Numbered from the stretch's first letter, positions 1 to 7,737 are shown. The stretch is 64,000 nt of DNA from JBBQUP01 sp038212305 (GCA_038212305.1 JBBQUP010000002.1:1-64000), one strand, 5' to 3'. Numbers and translations: made by a program. The notes: generated from the letters alone by a model not told the origin.

Positions 1-216
1 CTGCAATATTCGAAGAAATTCATTGGTTTGATGCAACCTCAAAGTCATTTTTTCAAACGACAATGTAAAATCCATTGAATCAACATATTCTTGTCCTAAA
101 ACACTTGCACAACTCTCTTTTAACAAGTCGCGAATACGATTGAATTTTATCTTTTCTTCGAAATTAACAGGATATATCACCTTACTTATTTTTTGCAAAG
201 TTAATAAATCATCCAT
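1..216 (-). CDS. mutS2: Endonuclease MutS2, N-terminal part (cut by window edge)
   Basis: Reading the minus strand from an ATG at 216 gives 72 residues that remain open to the window edge. The segment IYPVNFEEKIKFNRIRDLL, with a following SCASVLGQEYV, matches the N-terminal domain of Bacteroidota MutS2 proteins. MutS2 is an ATPase of the MutS family acting on branched DNA or stalled ribosomes rather than in mismatch repair. Only the N-terminal clamp region is present; the ATPase and Smr domains would lie to the left. The call rests on the recognised N-terminus alone. Confidence 0.75.
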   Translation of the reverse strand, partial: MDDLLTLQKISKVIYPVNFEEKIKFNRIRDLLKESCASVLGQEYVDSMDFTLSFEKMTLRLHQTNEFLRILQ

Positions 217-400
217 GTTCTACTATCACGTATATTAATTCTGCTTTGGCAGCAGAAGATAATTTTTAACGACAGTGTTCAGTGGCCTGAACACTTCAAA
301 TGTGGGGTCGACTTTGACAGACCCGATTGGGACATCAATGTTGAATAACAATCGCTGCCCAACCACTTGCAACAGAAAACCTGAAATTATGCGTTAATAC
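217..400. other. Spacer between lipoprotein terminator and mutS2
   Basis: No gene is seen. There is a perfect 8-bp inverted repeat with a 4-nt loop at 275-294 (GTGTTCAG/CTGAACAC) and a weaker GGGTC/GACCC pair at 305-324. Neither is followed by a T-run, so they are not obvious terminators. They could be a leader structure or an operator for mutS2. Confidence 0.4.
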
Positions 401-428
401 AAAAAAGGCCTGACAAATTTGTCAGACC
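401..428 (-). terminator. Intrinsic terminator of the 451-1032 lipoprotein gene
   Basis: On the minus strand GGTCTGAC and GTCAGGCC flank a short AAATTT centre and are followed by six T residues. It starts about 20 nt after the lipoprotein stop codon. Confidence 0.75.
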
Positions 429-450
429 GATCTATAAGTCAACCCAACTC

Positions 451-1032
451 CTATTGCTGTTGTAAAAAATTAAATGACAAATCACCAGCATAATAACGTA
501 CACCAACACTTAAAGGATAAACCTGTGTTGCACCGTCAGAATATATATATTTATTTATTTTTATATTTCCTATTGAAACCGGATAAGTTGTGTTACTGCC
601 ATCTGTTTTTTCTCTATTATACCAATCATTTGAACTCATTGTTATAGCATACTCTCTATCCTTTACCAAAGGTAAATCTACAATATCAATATCATATACA
701 GTATTAGCAGCCACTACATTAAAAATTTCAGTTTTAATTATTGCGACGGCAACTTTATCCCAAATAGTAATTCTAAGAGAAGGATTGGTATCTGGTAGTT
801 TTACCCTTAATGAGGTGATAGAACCTTTGACAAGTGGTGTAAACTCTAAACCAAACTCATAAGTTCCTGAATTGACAAAACTGATTACCTTTTGATTAAA
901 ACCGGTAGTAGTCAAATAACCGTCCAAAAAATTTTCTTCTTGAAAACTTGGCCCTGAATCATCTTTCTTACAAGAAAGAATGGAGATACATAAAAATGCG
1001 AGGAGCATTACTTTTAAAATTATTCGTTTCAT
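451..1032 (-). CDS. Putative lipoprotein with DUF4082-like beta-sandwich
   Basis: A 193-residue protein with a classical lipoprotein signal: a basic start (MKRIILK), a hydrophobic stretch and a lipobox ending in ILSC at about residue 21, followed by KKDD. Lys and Asp after the Cys suit export to the Bacteroidota envelope or surface. The middle (about residues 55-145) has a beta-rich pattern with an ITIWD strand and a late REYAITMSSNDWY strand. This resembles the DUF4082-type carbohydrate-binding-like sandwich, but that match is by eye. The gene is monocistronic, with its own terminator. Substrate and role are unknown. Confidence 0.6.
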   Translation of the reverse strand: MKRIILKVMLLAFLCISILSCKKDDSGPSFQEENFLDGYLTTTGFNQKVISFVNSGTYEFGLEFTPLVKGSITSLRVKLPDTNPSLRITIWDKVAVAIIKTEIFNVVAANTVYDIDIVDLPLVKDREYAITMSSNDWYNREKTDGSNTTYPVSIGNIKINKYIYSDGATQVYPLSVGVRYYAGDLSFNFLQQQ

Positions 1033-1247
1033 TGTGTTTGTTTGTTTAGTGATTATTTGAACTGTTTATAAAATTCCTCGTTCTATAAAAACCCAAAATT
1101 GCTTTTTTACTACATCCTTAAATAATGTAAAACATCTCTTGAAAAGCCGCTTTCCCAAAATATTAAAAACAACATTCCTTACGTAAATCAGCGATTTGTG
1201 AAGCTATAAAACGTACAAATATAATTTCAGAAATTTACTTTTTATCT
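1033..1247. other. AT-rich upstream region of the lipoprotein gene
   Basis: No gene is seen. A minus-strand TATATTTG (1216-1223) fits the Bacteroidota -7 element but lacks a recognisable -33 partner, so it is only a weak promoter candidate for the lipoprotein gene. Confidence 0.3.
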
Positions 1248-1279
1248 ATTGACCTTTACATTAGTTTGTTGTAAATTTG
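1248..1279 (+). promoter_or_regulatory. Bacteroidota-type promoter for the candidate small RNA
   Basis: ATTG at 1248-1251 and TAAATTTG at 1272-1279 are separated by exactly 20 nt. The -7 element is a perfect TAnnTTTG and the -33 element is one base off TTTG. No protein-coding gene follows on this strand. A start near 1284 is predicted. Confidence 0.55.
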
Positions 1280-1283
1280 GTTA

Positions 1284-1411
1284 GTTAAACATCGCTCTCT
1301 TCTGGTCCCCCAATACGAAACATTCAATCTGAGTTAGGTTTAGGTTAATTTATTTTAAAATGAATGTTTCAAGAGGCTGTTTCGAGTCTGAGATAGCCTC
1401 TATTTTTTTTT
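1284..1411 (+). ncRNA. Candidate small RNA, about 128 nt, two hairpins
   Basis: The interval lies between a good plus-strand promoter and a strong plus-strand intrinsic terminator, and it has no open reading frame of note. Inside is a perfect 9-bp stem, GAAACATTC (1317-1325) with GAATGTTTC (1362-1370), closing a 36-nt loop. The terminator hairpin follows immediately. Neighbouring genes on both sides are on the minus strand, so this transcript would be independent. I do not recognise the family. 6S-type RNAs of Bacteroidota have a comparable size, but I could not confirm a match. The RNA end points are inferred. Confidence 0.5.
1372..1411 (+). terminator. Intrinsic terminator of the candidate small RNA
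   Basis: AGAGGCT (1372-1378) pairs with AGCCTCT (1395-1401) and is followed by A and nine T residues. The T-run is only on the plus strand, which sets the orientation. Confidence 0.75.
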
Positions 1412-1445
1412 ATACCACCACAATTTTTCAATTCAGAATACAATT

Positions 1446-1480
1446 AAAAAGGAGATGACTTGCTTGTGCCATCTCCCTTT
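1446..1480 (-). terminator. Terminator of the sigma factor/membrane protein operon
   Basis: On the minus strand GGAGATGG... pairs with ...CATCTCC around a 10-nt loop and is followed by TTTTT. It begins about 25 nt after the stop codon of the 1506-1952 gene. Confidence 0.75.
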
Positions 1481-1505
1481 GATATATCTTATCATTTTCG
1501 TGAGT

Positions 1506-1952
1506 TTATATTCGACTTAAGGAACTGAAAACTTTATCAATCGCAAGCAAAATAAGCACTCCAATACTTGTAAACCATAGCATTGGGGGTAACGTAGCTA
1601 GCGGTTTTATGATTGGATTAAAAATTTGAGTGATTAATTTCAAGTATTCAGGAGATGATTGCCACAGTTGAATCCAATACTTACCTAACGTTTGGGCATC
1701 GGTTAAGTAGCTCATTACAAGCAAAATTGAAATGCCTAATAAATACCACACTCTCGCTTCAGATGAAAATATACCTTTACTTTCAACTGGTTTATTTGCC
1801 CAAGATTCTAAAACTTGCGACATAACAATCTTCTTCAAGGATTCGGGCGATTCATCGGGTTTAAAATCTCTAAAAAAATCTCTCAACATTTGATCATCCA
1901 ATGAGTCTATATTTTTATTATTCAGTGCCATCTCAAATAATTTATTGCGCAT
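1506..1952 (-). CDS. Membrane protein downstream of ECF sigma factor, putative anti-sigma factor
   Basis: A 148-residue protein whose start lies 5 nt after the sigma-factor stop codon, so the two are almost certainly co-transcribed and translationally coupled. The N-terminal 60 residues are soluble and charged, with LDDQMLRDFFRDF resembling the short cytoplasmic sigma-binding segment of many anti-sigma factors. Transmembrane segments are likely near residues 68-84 and 122-142. There is no zinc-binding HxxxCxxC anti-sigma motif. The role is inferred from position and topology; sequence alone does not identify a family. Confidence 0.55.
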   Translation of the reverse strand: MRNKLFEMALNNKNIDSLDDQMLRDFFRDFKPDESPESLKKIVMSQVLESWANKPVESKGIFSSEARVWYLLGISILLVMSYLTDAQTLGKYWIQLWQSSPEYLKLITQIFNPIIKPLATLPPMLWFTSIGVLILLAIDKVFSSLSRI

Positions 1953-1957
1953 AATTT

Positions 1958-2551
1958 TTACAACAACGATGATAGCTCATTTTTCATCAGTTGCAATAAT
2001 CGATCTTGCAGTTGCTTTCGGGATCGATGAAGTTTAATTTTTACGTTCGATTGCGACAATCCTGTTATCTCTGTTATTTCATCAATACTCAACTCTTTAT
2101 AGTAAAACAACAGAACAATTGCGGCATCATCATCCTTCAACTCACTCATTGCTAACTTAAGCATTTTTTGCTTATCGTGATTTTCTAGAATATCATTTTC
2201 TTGATAATCTTTTATAACATCATATTCGCGTATGATATTTTCATCTAACGACAACCCACTTTTTTTCCTAAGCCTAAGTTTTGAAAGCGATGTGTGATAA
2301 ACAATTTTATACAACCACGATGAAAAAGCAGAGTCGCCCCTAAACTCATTCAATTTTTGAAATACTTTAACAAACGAATCTTGTGTAGCCTCTTGAGCCT
2401 CTTCTCTGTTTTTAAGTATTGAATTCGACAAAGTAAAAGCCATTTGTTGATACGCATTAATTAATTCTGAAAATGCGGTAACATCGCCATTTTTAACGAG
2501 TTCTATGATTTGCTTATCACGTTGTTTGCTCATAACAATCATATGACGCAT
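1958..2551 (-). CDS. ECF-type RNA polymerase sigma factor
   Basis: A 197-residue sigma-70 family protein of the small extracytoplasmic-function class. Region 2 covers about residues 25-95, with the -10-binding segment EEAQEATQDSFVKVFQ and FSSWLYKIVYH. Region 4 is near residues 140-185, with the helix-turn-helix LSIDEITEITGLSQSNVKIKLHR split by a short turn. Region 3 is absent, as expected for ECF factors. Three in-frame ATGs occur in the first seven codons, and the third (2533) would give MSKQRDK. It directs RNA polymerase to a stress or envelope regulon and is probably controlled by the downstream membrane protein. Confidence 0.9.
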   Translation of the reverse strand: MRHMIVMSKQRDKQIIELVKNGDVTAFSELINAYQQMAFTLSNSILKNREEAQEATQDSFVKVFQKLNEFRGDSAFSSWLYKIVYHTSLSKLRLRKKSGLSLDENIIREYDVIKDYQENDILENHDKQKMLKLAMSELKDDDAAIVLLFYYKELSIDEITEITGLSQSNVKIKLHRSRKQLQDRLLQLMKNELSSLL

Positions 2552-3001
2552 GCTGGCAACAAGAGGTTACAACTTCTTAGAAGTTATTTAAATTTTCTAA
2601 AAATCTAGATTTTAGATGATAAATAGTGTTACTAAGAAAACACTATATATCTTAAAAACGTCTTCATTGTTACCCCTACCTAAAGAGGAATCTGCTACAC
2701 ACCAGCGGGTTGGCAATTCTCCCTTTAGGGAGTCAGAGGGTGTGCGCAGGGGAAATGATGTGTTTTTTTAGAGACACTAAATAGGATGAAAATAGAATGT
2801 TGTTCATCTACCAACATCTAAAATAACTTATCAATCCTTTTAATATCTATTCTTCTTCCTATCGCTTAATTCTTTAAATTTAAGCTGATCGAATAAAAAA
2901 AGCAATGATTTACTCTTTTTTGTAACCTAATATCAAATTCAATCATCCAATAGATAAACGATGCATTCGTAGTAAAATGTTTAACTTAAAATAAAACTGT
3001 C
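2552..3001. other. Gene-free region with palindromes before the sigma gene
   Basis: No gene is seen. Going away from the sigma start there are three palindromic sites: AACTTC/GAAGTT (2571-2585), a perfect 14-bp palindrome AAAATCTAGATTTT (2600-2613), and TAGTGTT/AACACTA (2624-2645). They are placed where an autoregulatory promoter or operator of the sigma gene would be. An imperfect inverted repeat follows at 2673-2752. The rest is plain AT-rich spacer before the DUF6249 gene. Confidence 0.45.
2673..2752. repeat. Imperfect intergenic inverted repeat
   Basis: CCCCT at the left pairs with AGGGG at the right, ACACACC pairs with GGTGTG, and CCTAAAGAGGAAT is a near inverse of ATTCTCCCTTTAGG inside. 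The segment is markedly richer in G+C than its surroundings. It looks like a dispersed intergenic repeat, but only one copy is in this window. Confidence 0.45.
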
Positions 3002-3346
3002 ATGGAAGGCATATTAGTTCCCCTAGGATTATTTGGAGGGTTGTTCGCAACCATTGTTCTTATCTCGTATTACAAAATACGTAAAACCGAACGCTTGGCA
3101 CTCATAGCAGCGGATAAAGAAGCTGGGATTTTTAAAGAGTCTGATAATAAATCATCATCCCATACGTCATTAAAAATTGGGATTTTCATGGTTGGCATTG
3201 CTATTGGCTTATTAGTTGGCGAAATTCTTGCCAAAGTAACTAACTTAAACCCCGAAGTAGCTTACTTATCGATGGTTTTAATATTTGGAGGAATAAGTTT
3301 GGTTATTTATTACCTTATTGAAAAGCGGCTGAAAAAAAAGTTTTAA
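3002..3346 (+). CDS. DUF6249 family membrane protein
   Basis: A 114-residue integral membrane protein with three predicted transmembrane helices (about residues 5-24, 58-78 and 87-106) and a short cytoplasmic loop carrying ERLALIAADKEAGIF. The RxALIxxGxxxxLF-like segment after the first helix and the GxxIGLLVGxIL helix are the pattern of DUF6249 proteins. In Bacteroidota these often sit beside ECF sigma factors, and here the sigma operon lies 450 nt away, divergently transcribed. The function of the family is unknown. Confidence 0.7.
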   Translation: MEGILVPLGLFGGLFATIVLISYYKIRKTERLALIAADKEAGIFKESDNKSSSHTSLKIGIFMVGIAIGLLVGEILAKVTNLNPEVAYLSMVLIFGGISLVIYYLIEKRLKKKF

Positions 3347-3369
3347 GCAATAACTAAAAAGGTACTATT

Positions 3370-3418
3370 ACAAACAGATAGTTTGACAAAGATTCAACTA
3401 TCTGTTTGTATCTATTTT
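3370..3418. terminator. Bidirectional terminator between DUF6249 gene and larE
   Basis: A perfect 14-bp stem, ACAAACAGATAGTT (3370-3383) and AACTATCTGTTTGT (3396-3409), with a 12-nt loop. It lies between two convergent genes, with a T-rich flank on the plus side and an A-rich flank on the left. Confidence 0.8.
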
Positions 3419-3428
3419 TAAAATCGAG

Positions 3429-4229
3429 TTACACAATTCCACGGTTTAACTTACCAGATACCAATCCTTCTTCATCTATCTCTACTTTTCGAAATCCAAG
3501 CTTCATTATTTGTAGAGCAATAAAAGGAAACTCATCCTTTAGCTTTTGAATCTGATTGTTAGGCACTTCCAGTTTTGCCAACTCACCAAAATAGCGAACA
3601 CGAGCATCCCCAAACCCACTATTCATTAAAATTGTTTCGGCCTCCTCAATTAGTTTTAGCTTGTCAACTGTAATTAGTTCGCCATAAGGAAATCGACTAC
3701 TTAAACACGGACTTGCAGGTTTATCCCAAACAGTTAATCCCCACTTATTCGCTAATTGCCGAATATCGTCTTTCATTAATCCACAATCGGCCAATGGACT
3801 TTTAGCTTGAAACTTATCAGCTGCTTTGAGTCCGGGACGGTAATCGCTCCAATCGCTCTTGTTGTTTCCATTTACCAATACAAAATCGGCATAATTGGCA
3901 TCTCGAAATTCGATCATCTCTTCGTACAACGAACTTTTACACCAAAAACACCTATCAATTGGATTCACTTTGTACTGATCGTTCTCGAGTTCGTTGGGAT
4001 GAATAACCACATATTTAATATCATTCGATTCGCAAAACGAAATTGCCAATTGAAAGTCTTTTCGCTTTAAGCTAGGCGAATCGCCAACAACTGCGATTGC
4101 TCCCTCTAATCCACAAAATTTTCGGGCAGCATAAGCAACCAAACACGAATCCACCCCACCTGATAACGCTATTAAAACTTTAGGATGATTTTTAAACCAT
4201 TCCTTTAAATTATCTTCAAACTGTTGCAT
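3429..4229 (-). CDS. larE: ATP-dependent sacrificial sulfur transferase LarE family protein
   Basis: A 266-residue PP-loop ATPase. The ATP-binding SGGVDS is at residues 23-28, a CxxC (CFWC, residues 94-97) follows, and ASPCLSSRFPYG places a Cys at residue 175. That Cys corresponds to the sulfur-donating Cys of Lactiplantibacillus LarE. LarE donates sulfur to a pyridinium dicarboxylate precursor of the nickel-pincer cofactor of lactate racemase-type enzymes. The ATG at 4229 is preferred over an upstream TTG. No larA, larB or larC is in the window, so its client enzyme is unknown and a different sulfur-transfer role is possible. Confidence 0.85.
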   Translation of the reverse strand: MQQFEDNLKEWFKNHPKVLIALSGGVDSCLVAYAARKFCGLEGAIAVVGDSPSLKRKDFQLAISFCESNDIKYVVIHPNELENDQYKVNPIDRCFWCKSSLYEEMIEFRDANYADFVLVNGNNKSDWSDYRPGLKAADKFQAKSPLADCGLMKDDIRQLANKWGLTVWDKPASPCLSSRFPYGELITVDKLKLIEEAETILMNSGFGDARVRYFGELAKLEVPNNQIQKLKDEFPFIALQIMKLGFRKVEIDEEGLVSGKLNRGIV

Positions 4230-4346
4230 ATACAAATTAGTTTTTGCCCAAGATATAAAAAATGTGTGATCACCCCAATATTAAATTTTCAATCCTTTAT
4301 CTTTAAGCCTTGAATTTTTATTAATAATAAAACAATTATTAAAATT

Positions 4347-4667
4347 ATGGAAGAGAATCAAAACAACCAAAATCAAATTAATATTGAGCTAAACGAAGAG
4401 ATTGCTCAAGGAGTTTATTCAAACTTAGCAATTATCACACATAGTCCTGCCGAGTTTATTGTTGATTTCATCAGAATGATGCCGGGAATACCCAAAGCTC
4501 AGGTTAAATCGAGAATTATTTTAACTCCCGAACATGCAAAGCGATTAATGCTTGCACTTAAAGATAACATCCAAAAATATGAATCGATGTACGGACCTAT
4601 TAAAAACAGTCCCGATCACGGCCCAAGCTTTCCACTACCATTTGTTGGCCCAACAGCTCAGGCATAA
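4347..4667 (+). CDS. DUF3467 domain-containing protein
   Basis: A 106-residue protein. After an Asn/Gln-rich start it contains INIELNEEIAQGVYSNLAIITHSPAEFIVDF and MMPG segments followed by the helix TPEHAKRLMLALKDNIQKYE. This is the recognisable layout of DUF3467, a small conserved family of unknown function widespread in Bacteroidota. The tail from about residue 90 is Pro-rich. There is no signal peptide. It lies 42 nt upstream of the NamZ gene on the same strand and may share its transcript. Confidence 0.8.
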   Translation: MEENQNNQNQINIELNEEIAQGVYSNLAIITHSPAEFIVDFIRMMPGIPKAQVKSRIILTPEHAKRLMLALKDNIQKYESMYGPIKNSPDHGPSFPLPFVGPTAQA

Positions 4668-4709
4668 CATTTGATTTGATAAAAAATCAGCATTAACAAT
4701 CTACCTCCA

Positions 4710-5888
4710 ATGAAACTCAAATTCCCTATTGGTCTATTCGTTTTGTTAATGAGCTTAACTATGAATGCTTGTGCTCAAAAGCAATCGGAAATGGCCTTAG
4801 GAAATAGCCGTTTGAGTGAGTATTTGCCATTAATTAAAGAAAAACGAGTTGGCCTTTTAGTTAACCACACTTCGGTTATTGGATCAACCCATTTGGTTGA
4901 TAGCCTTTTAAGCTTAGGGGTCAATATTAAGCGAATTTTCACTCCTGAACATGGCTTTAGAGGCGATGCTGATGCAGGTGAAAAAATTGCAGGTTACGTT
5001 GATCCTAAAACTGGTCTCGAAGTGATTTCATTGTATGCAAACACAAAAAAGCCAACACCTCAAAACTTAAACGGACTGGATTGTGTAATAATTGATTTGC
5101 AAGATGTTGGGGTTCGGTTTTACACTTACAATTCAACCATGCATTACTTAATGGAAGCTTGCGCCGAAAATAAAGTAACGGTCATTATTTTAGATCGCCC
5201 CAACCCAAATGGCAATTACATTGATGGACCAGTGCTGGATTTAAAATTCAAATCTTTTGTAGGAATGCATCCCATTCCCATCGTACATGCATTAACCATG
5301 GGCGAACTTGCTTTAATGATAAATGGCGAAGGATGGTTGAAAAACGGAATAAAATGCCAACTAAAGGTTATTCAAGTTAAAAACAACAACCGAAAAACAA
5401 TCTACCCCATACCCATAAAACCATCGCCAAATCTACCCAATATATTGTCTATCAGACTCTATCCATCACTATGTTTGTTTGAAGGCACTGATATAAGCGT
5501 TGGCCGTGGAACAAATAAACCCTTTTGCATTGTAGGTTATCCCGACAAGCAATTTGGAACTTATGAATTCACGCCTATTAGTTTAACTGGGATGTCGAAA
5601 AATCCACCTCATCAAAACAAAACATGTTACGGTATTAATTTGCAAAATGAGTCGATTAAAAGTCAATTTACATTAAAATACATCTTGGAATTCGAAAAAA
5701 AATGGAATCGCCCAGAGCCATTTATTACTAATTCGAAATTCTTTAGCATGCTGGCTGGCAACGACCTACTTCAAGCACAAATAAAAAACGGACTTACCGA
5801 AGATTCCATCAAGCAAACATGGGCAACCGACTTAAAACACTATCGAGCACTTCGAAAAAAATATTTAATTTATCCCGATTTTGAGTAA
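4710..5888 (+). CDS. namZ: Exo-beta-N-acetylmuramidase NamZ (DUF1343, GH171 family)
   Basis: A 392-residue exported protein with an N-terminal signal ending near NACA (Cys 21, possibly lipidated). Diagnostic family segments are VGLLVNHTS (about 47-55), FTPEHGFRG (about 77-85), DLQDVGVRFYTY and FEGTDISVGRGTNKPF. NamZ enzymes release N-acetylmuramic acid from the non-reducing ends of peptidoglycan fragments in the periplasm. The NagZ-type glucosaminidase gene follows immediately, and the two together would strip glycan strands by alternating removal of MurNAc and GlcNAc. The family assignment is strong; activity is inferred from characterised Bacteroidota and Bacillus members. Confidence 0.88.
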   Translation: MKLKFPIGLFVLLMSLTMNACAQKQSEMALGNSRLSEYLPLIKEKRVGLLVNHTSVIGSTHLVDSLLSLGVNIKRIFTPEHGFRGDADAGEKIAGYVDPKTGLEVISLYANTKKPTPQNLNGLDCVIIDLQDVGVRFYTYNSTMHYLMEACAENKVTVIILDRPNPNGNYIDGPVLDLKFKSFVGMHPIPIVHALTMGELALMINGEGWLKNGIKCQLKVIQVKNNNRKTIYPIPIKPSPNLPNILSIRLYPSLCLFEGTDISVGRGTNKPFCIVGYPDKQFGTYEFTPISLTGMSKNPPHQNKTCYGINLQNESIKSQFTLKYILEFEKKWNRPEPFITNSKFFSMLAGNDLLQAQIKNGLTEDSIKQTWATDLKHYRALRKKYLIYPDFE

Positions 5889-5900
5889 TTGATTGATATT

Positions 5901-7583
5901 ATGTATAAATATATTCTTGTCACAATTTTTTGTTTCTATTTGATAAGTAAAACTCAAAGTCAGGAAAATAATTATCCTTGGGATAAGGGTTTAATCGAAT
6001 ACATGCATCATCCTTGGGTTGATTCGGTTTATCAATCCTTAAATCAAGATCAACGAATAGCGCAACTATTTTGGATATCGGTTGAGAATTTAAAGAATCC
6101 AGTTGCCTATAAAAAATATTTAAACCTCATTAAACAGTATCATCCAGGAGGTGTTTTGTTTATGAAAAACTCCTTAACAAACATCACTTCGTTTAATCAG
6201 GATGCTCAAAAAATAACACGCTGTCCGCTTATTAACTCATTGGATGCTGAATGGGGTCCTGCCATGCGAATAAATGAGTTAACACCAATTCCCAAAGCAA
6301 TGACGATGGGTGCTATTCAAGATGAGAAACTAATATATCGTGCTGGTTTAGAAATTGCCCATCAACTTCAAATGATAGGCATACATGTTAACTTTGCTCC
6401 TGTAGCCGATGTGAACAGCAATCCGCGAAATCCGGTAATTGGTTCGCGAAGTTTTGGAGAAGAACCTTTTGAGGTTGCATCGCGTTCGGTAATGTTTATG
6501 CGAGGTATGCAAGATGGCGGCGTTGCAGCAGTTGCCAAGCACTTTCCAGGACACGGCAATACCGATAGCGACTCGCACACCTCACTCCCTTTTCTATCGC
6601 AATCGCGACGACAAATGGACACCATTGATTTAGTACCCTTTCAGGCATTAATTAAAAATGGAATATTGGGCGTAATGACAGCTCATTTAGAAATTCCATC
6701 GTTGGAATATGAGCAGGGATTACCATCATCACTTTCTAAATCCATTGTAACTGATTTGCTAAAACACGAAATGGGCTACTCCAATTTAATCATAACAGAT
6801 GCTATGAACATGAGCGGAGTAAAAAAAGCAGGTCAACCCGGTCGTGTAGATGCCATGGCCTTGATAGCAGGTAATGATGTGGTTGAAAGCACCGAAAATC
6901 TGCCTCTAGCAATTCAGCAGGTAAAAAAAGCCATTGATAACAACGAATTATCTTGGAACGACATTGAATACAAATGCCGTAAGGAGTTAGCAATGAAACT
7001 TTTACTTAATTGTAATACAGTACCAAACTATTCAATAAATTTGGTCGATTCGATAAACAAATCACTGTCTGAAGATTTTTTAACCGACATGTATGCGAAT
7101 GCAATAACGCGTTTAATACAAAAAACCAAAATCCCTGATGATAAAGGGAAAAAAACGCTAATACTATTACTTGAAGCAGATGATTTTATAAACGAATCTC
7201 ACCCATTAGACGATTATACTTACTTACGAATAAACGCTAATACTCAATACTCCTCAATACAGTCGTTATTAAAATCCTCCGATCAATGCTATTTTATCAT
7301 TGGAAAAGCTTCAAAAACCTATACATTGTTAACGCAACCCAATATTAAAACCGTTTACGAAAAATGTATAATGGATTCAAAAACAACCATTGTTTTCATG
7401 GGCACACCTTATCAATTAAACAAATACGAATCCATTCATCGTTCACAAAACCTGATTATTACCTACGAAGAGAACAAATATGTCTATCGAGCTTTAAACC
7501 GTTTATTTAACAACGAATTTAAAACTTCAGGACTACTTCCAGTATCGGTTTCTCCTTGGTTTCAAGCTGGATTGGGATTGTAA
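5901..7583 (+). CDS. nagZ: Beta-N-acetylglucosaminidase, glycoside hydrolase family 3 (NagZ-type)
   Basis: A 560-residue GH3 enzyme with a signal peptide of about 20 residues. The NagZ signature KHFPGHGNTDSDSH spans residues 213-226 and contains the Asp-His pair used as general acid/base (D224, H226). The nucleophile Asp lies in IITDAMNM (D300). The ATG at 5901 is preferred over a TTG directly after the namZ stop; the genes are 12 nt apart and clearly co-transcribed. Many Bacteroidota homologues carry a C-terminal beta-lactamase-like domain of about 400 residues; this one ends after the GH3 accessory domain. It would remove GlcNAc from peptidoglycan fragments, complementing NamZ. Confidence 0.88.
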   Translation: MYKYILVTIFCFYLISKTQSQENNYPWDKGLIEYMHHPWVDSVYQSLNQDQRIAQLFWISVENLKNPVAYKKYLNLIKQYHPGGVLFMKNSLTNITSFNQDAQKITRCPLINSLDAEWGPAMRINELTPIPKAMTMGAIQDEKLIYRAGLEIAHQLQMIGIHVNFAPVADVNSNPRNPVIGSRSFGEEPFEVASRSVMFMRGMQDGGVAAVAKHFPGHGNTDSDSHTSLPFLSQSRRQMDTIDLVPFQALIKNGILGVMTAHLEIPSLEYEQGLPSSLSKSIVTDLLKHEMGYSNLIITDAMNMSGVKKAGQPGRVDAMALIAGNDVVESTENLPLAIQQVKKAIDNNELSWNDIEYKCRKELAMKLLLNCNTVPNYSINLVDSINKSLSEDFLTDMYANAITRLIQKTKIPDDKGKKTLILLLEADDFINESHPLDDYTYLRINANTQYSSIQSLLKSSDQCYFIIGKASKTYTLLTQPNIKTVYEKCIMDSKTTIVFMGTPYQLNKYESIHRSQNLIITYEENKYVYRALNRLFNNEFKTSGLLPVSVSPWFQAGLGL

Positions 7584-7603
7584 TTCGGTTTGATATTTTG
7601 GAT

Positions 7604-7735
7604 AGTTAACCGCAAAGCGCGCAAAGGCTGTATCGCAAAGGGAATAAAGAAAAATCAAGAAAACCTTGCGGTTCTTTGTGAAATTCTTCCTTTGCGGCCT
7701 TTGCGGTAAAACCCAACTTCGAATTACCGGTTAAC
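7604..7735. repeat. Intergenic inverted repeat built from CGCAAAG units
   Basis: The left part (7606-7628) reads GTTAACCGCAAAG then CGCGCAAAGG. The right part (7689-7708) reads CCTTTGCGGCCTTTGCGGT, and an outer GGTTAAC closes it at 7729-7735. Internal units CGCAAAGGG and CCTTGCGGTTCTTTG also face each other. The result is a large cruciform-capable element between convergent genes. Similar CGCAAAGG words recur in the 9.1-10.2 kb spacer. Confidence 0.6.
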
Positions 7736-7737
7736 AA

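Noticed and set aside
590..862. 90-residue frame antisense to the lipoprotein gene
   Set aside because: The minus-strand frame has a clear lipoprotein signal and a terminator; the plus-strand frame has neither.
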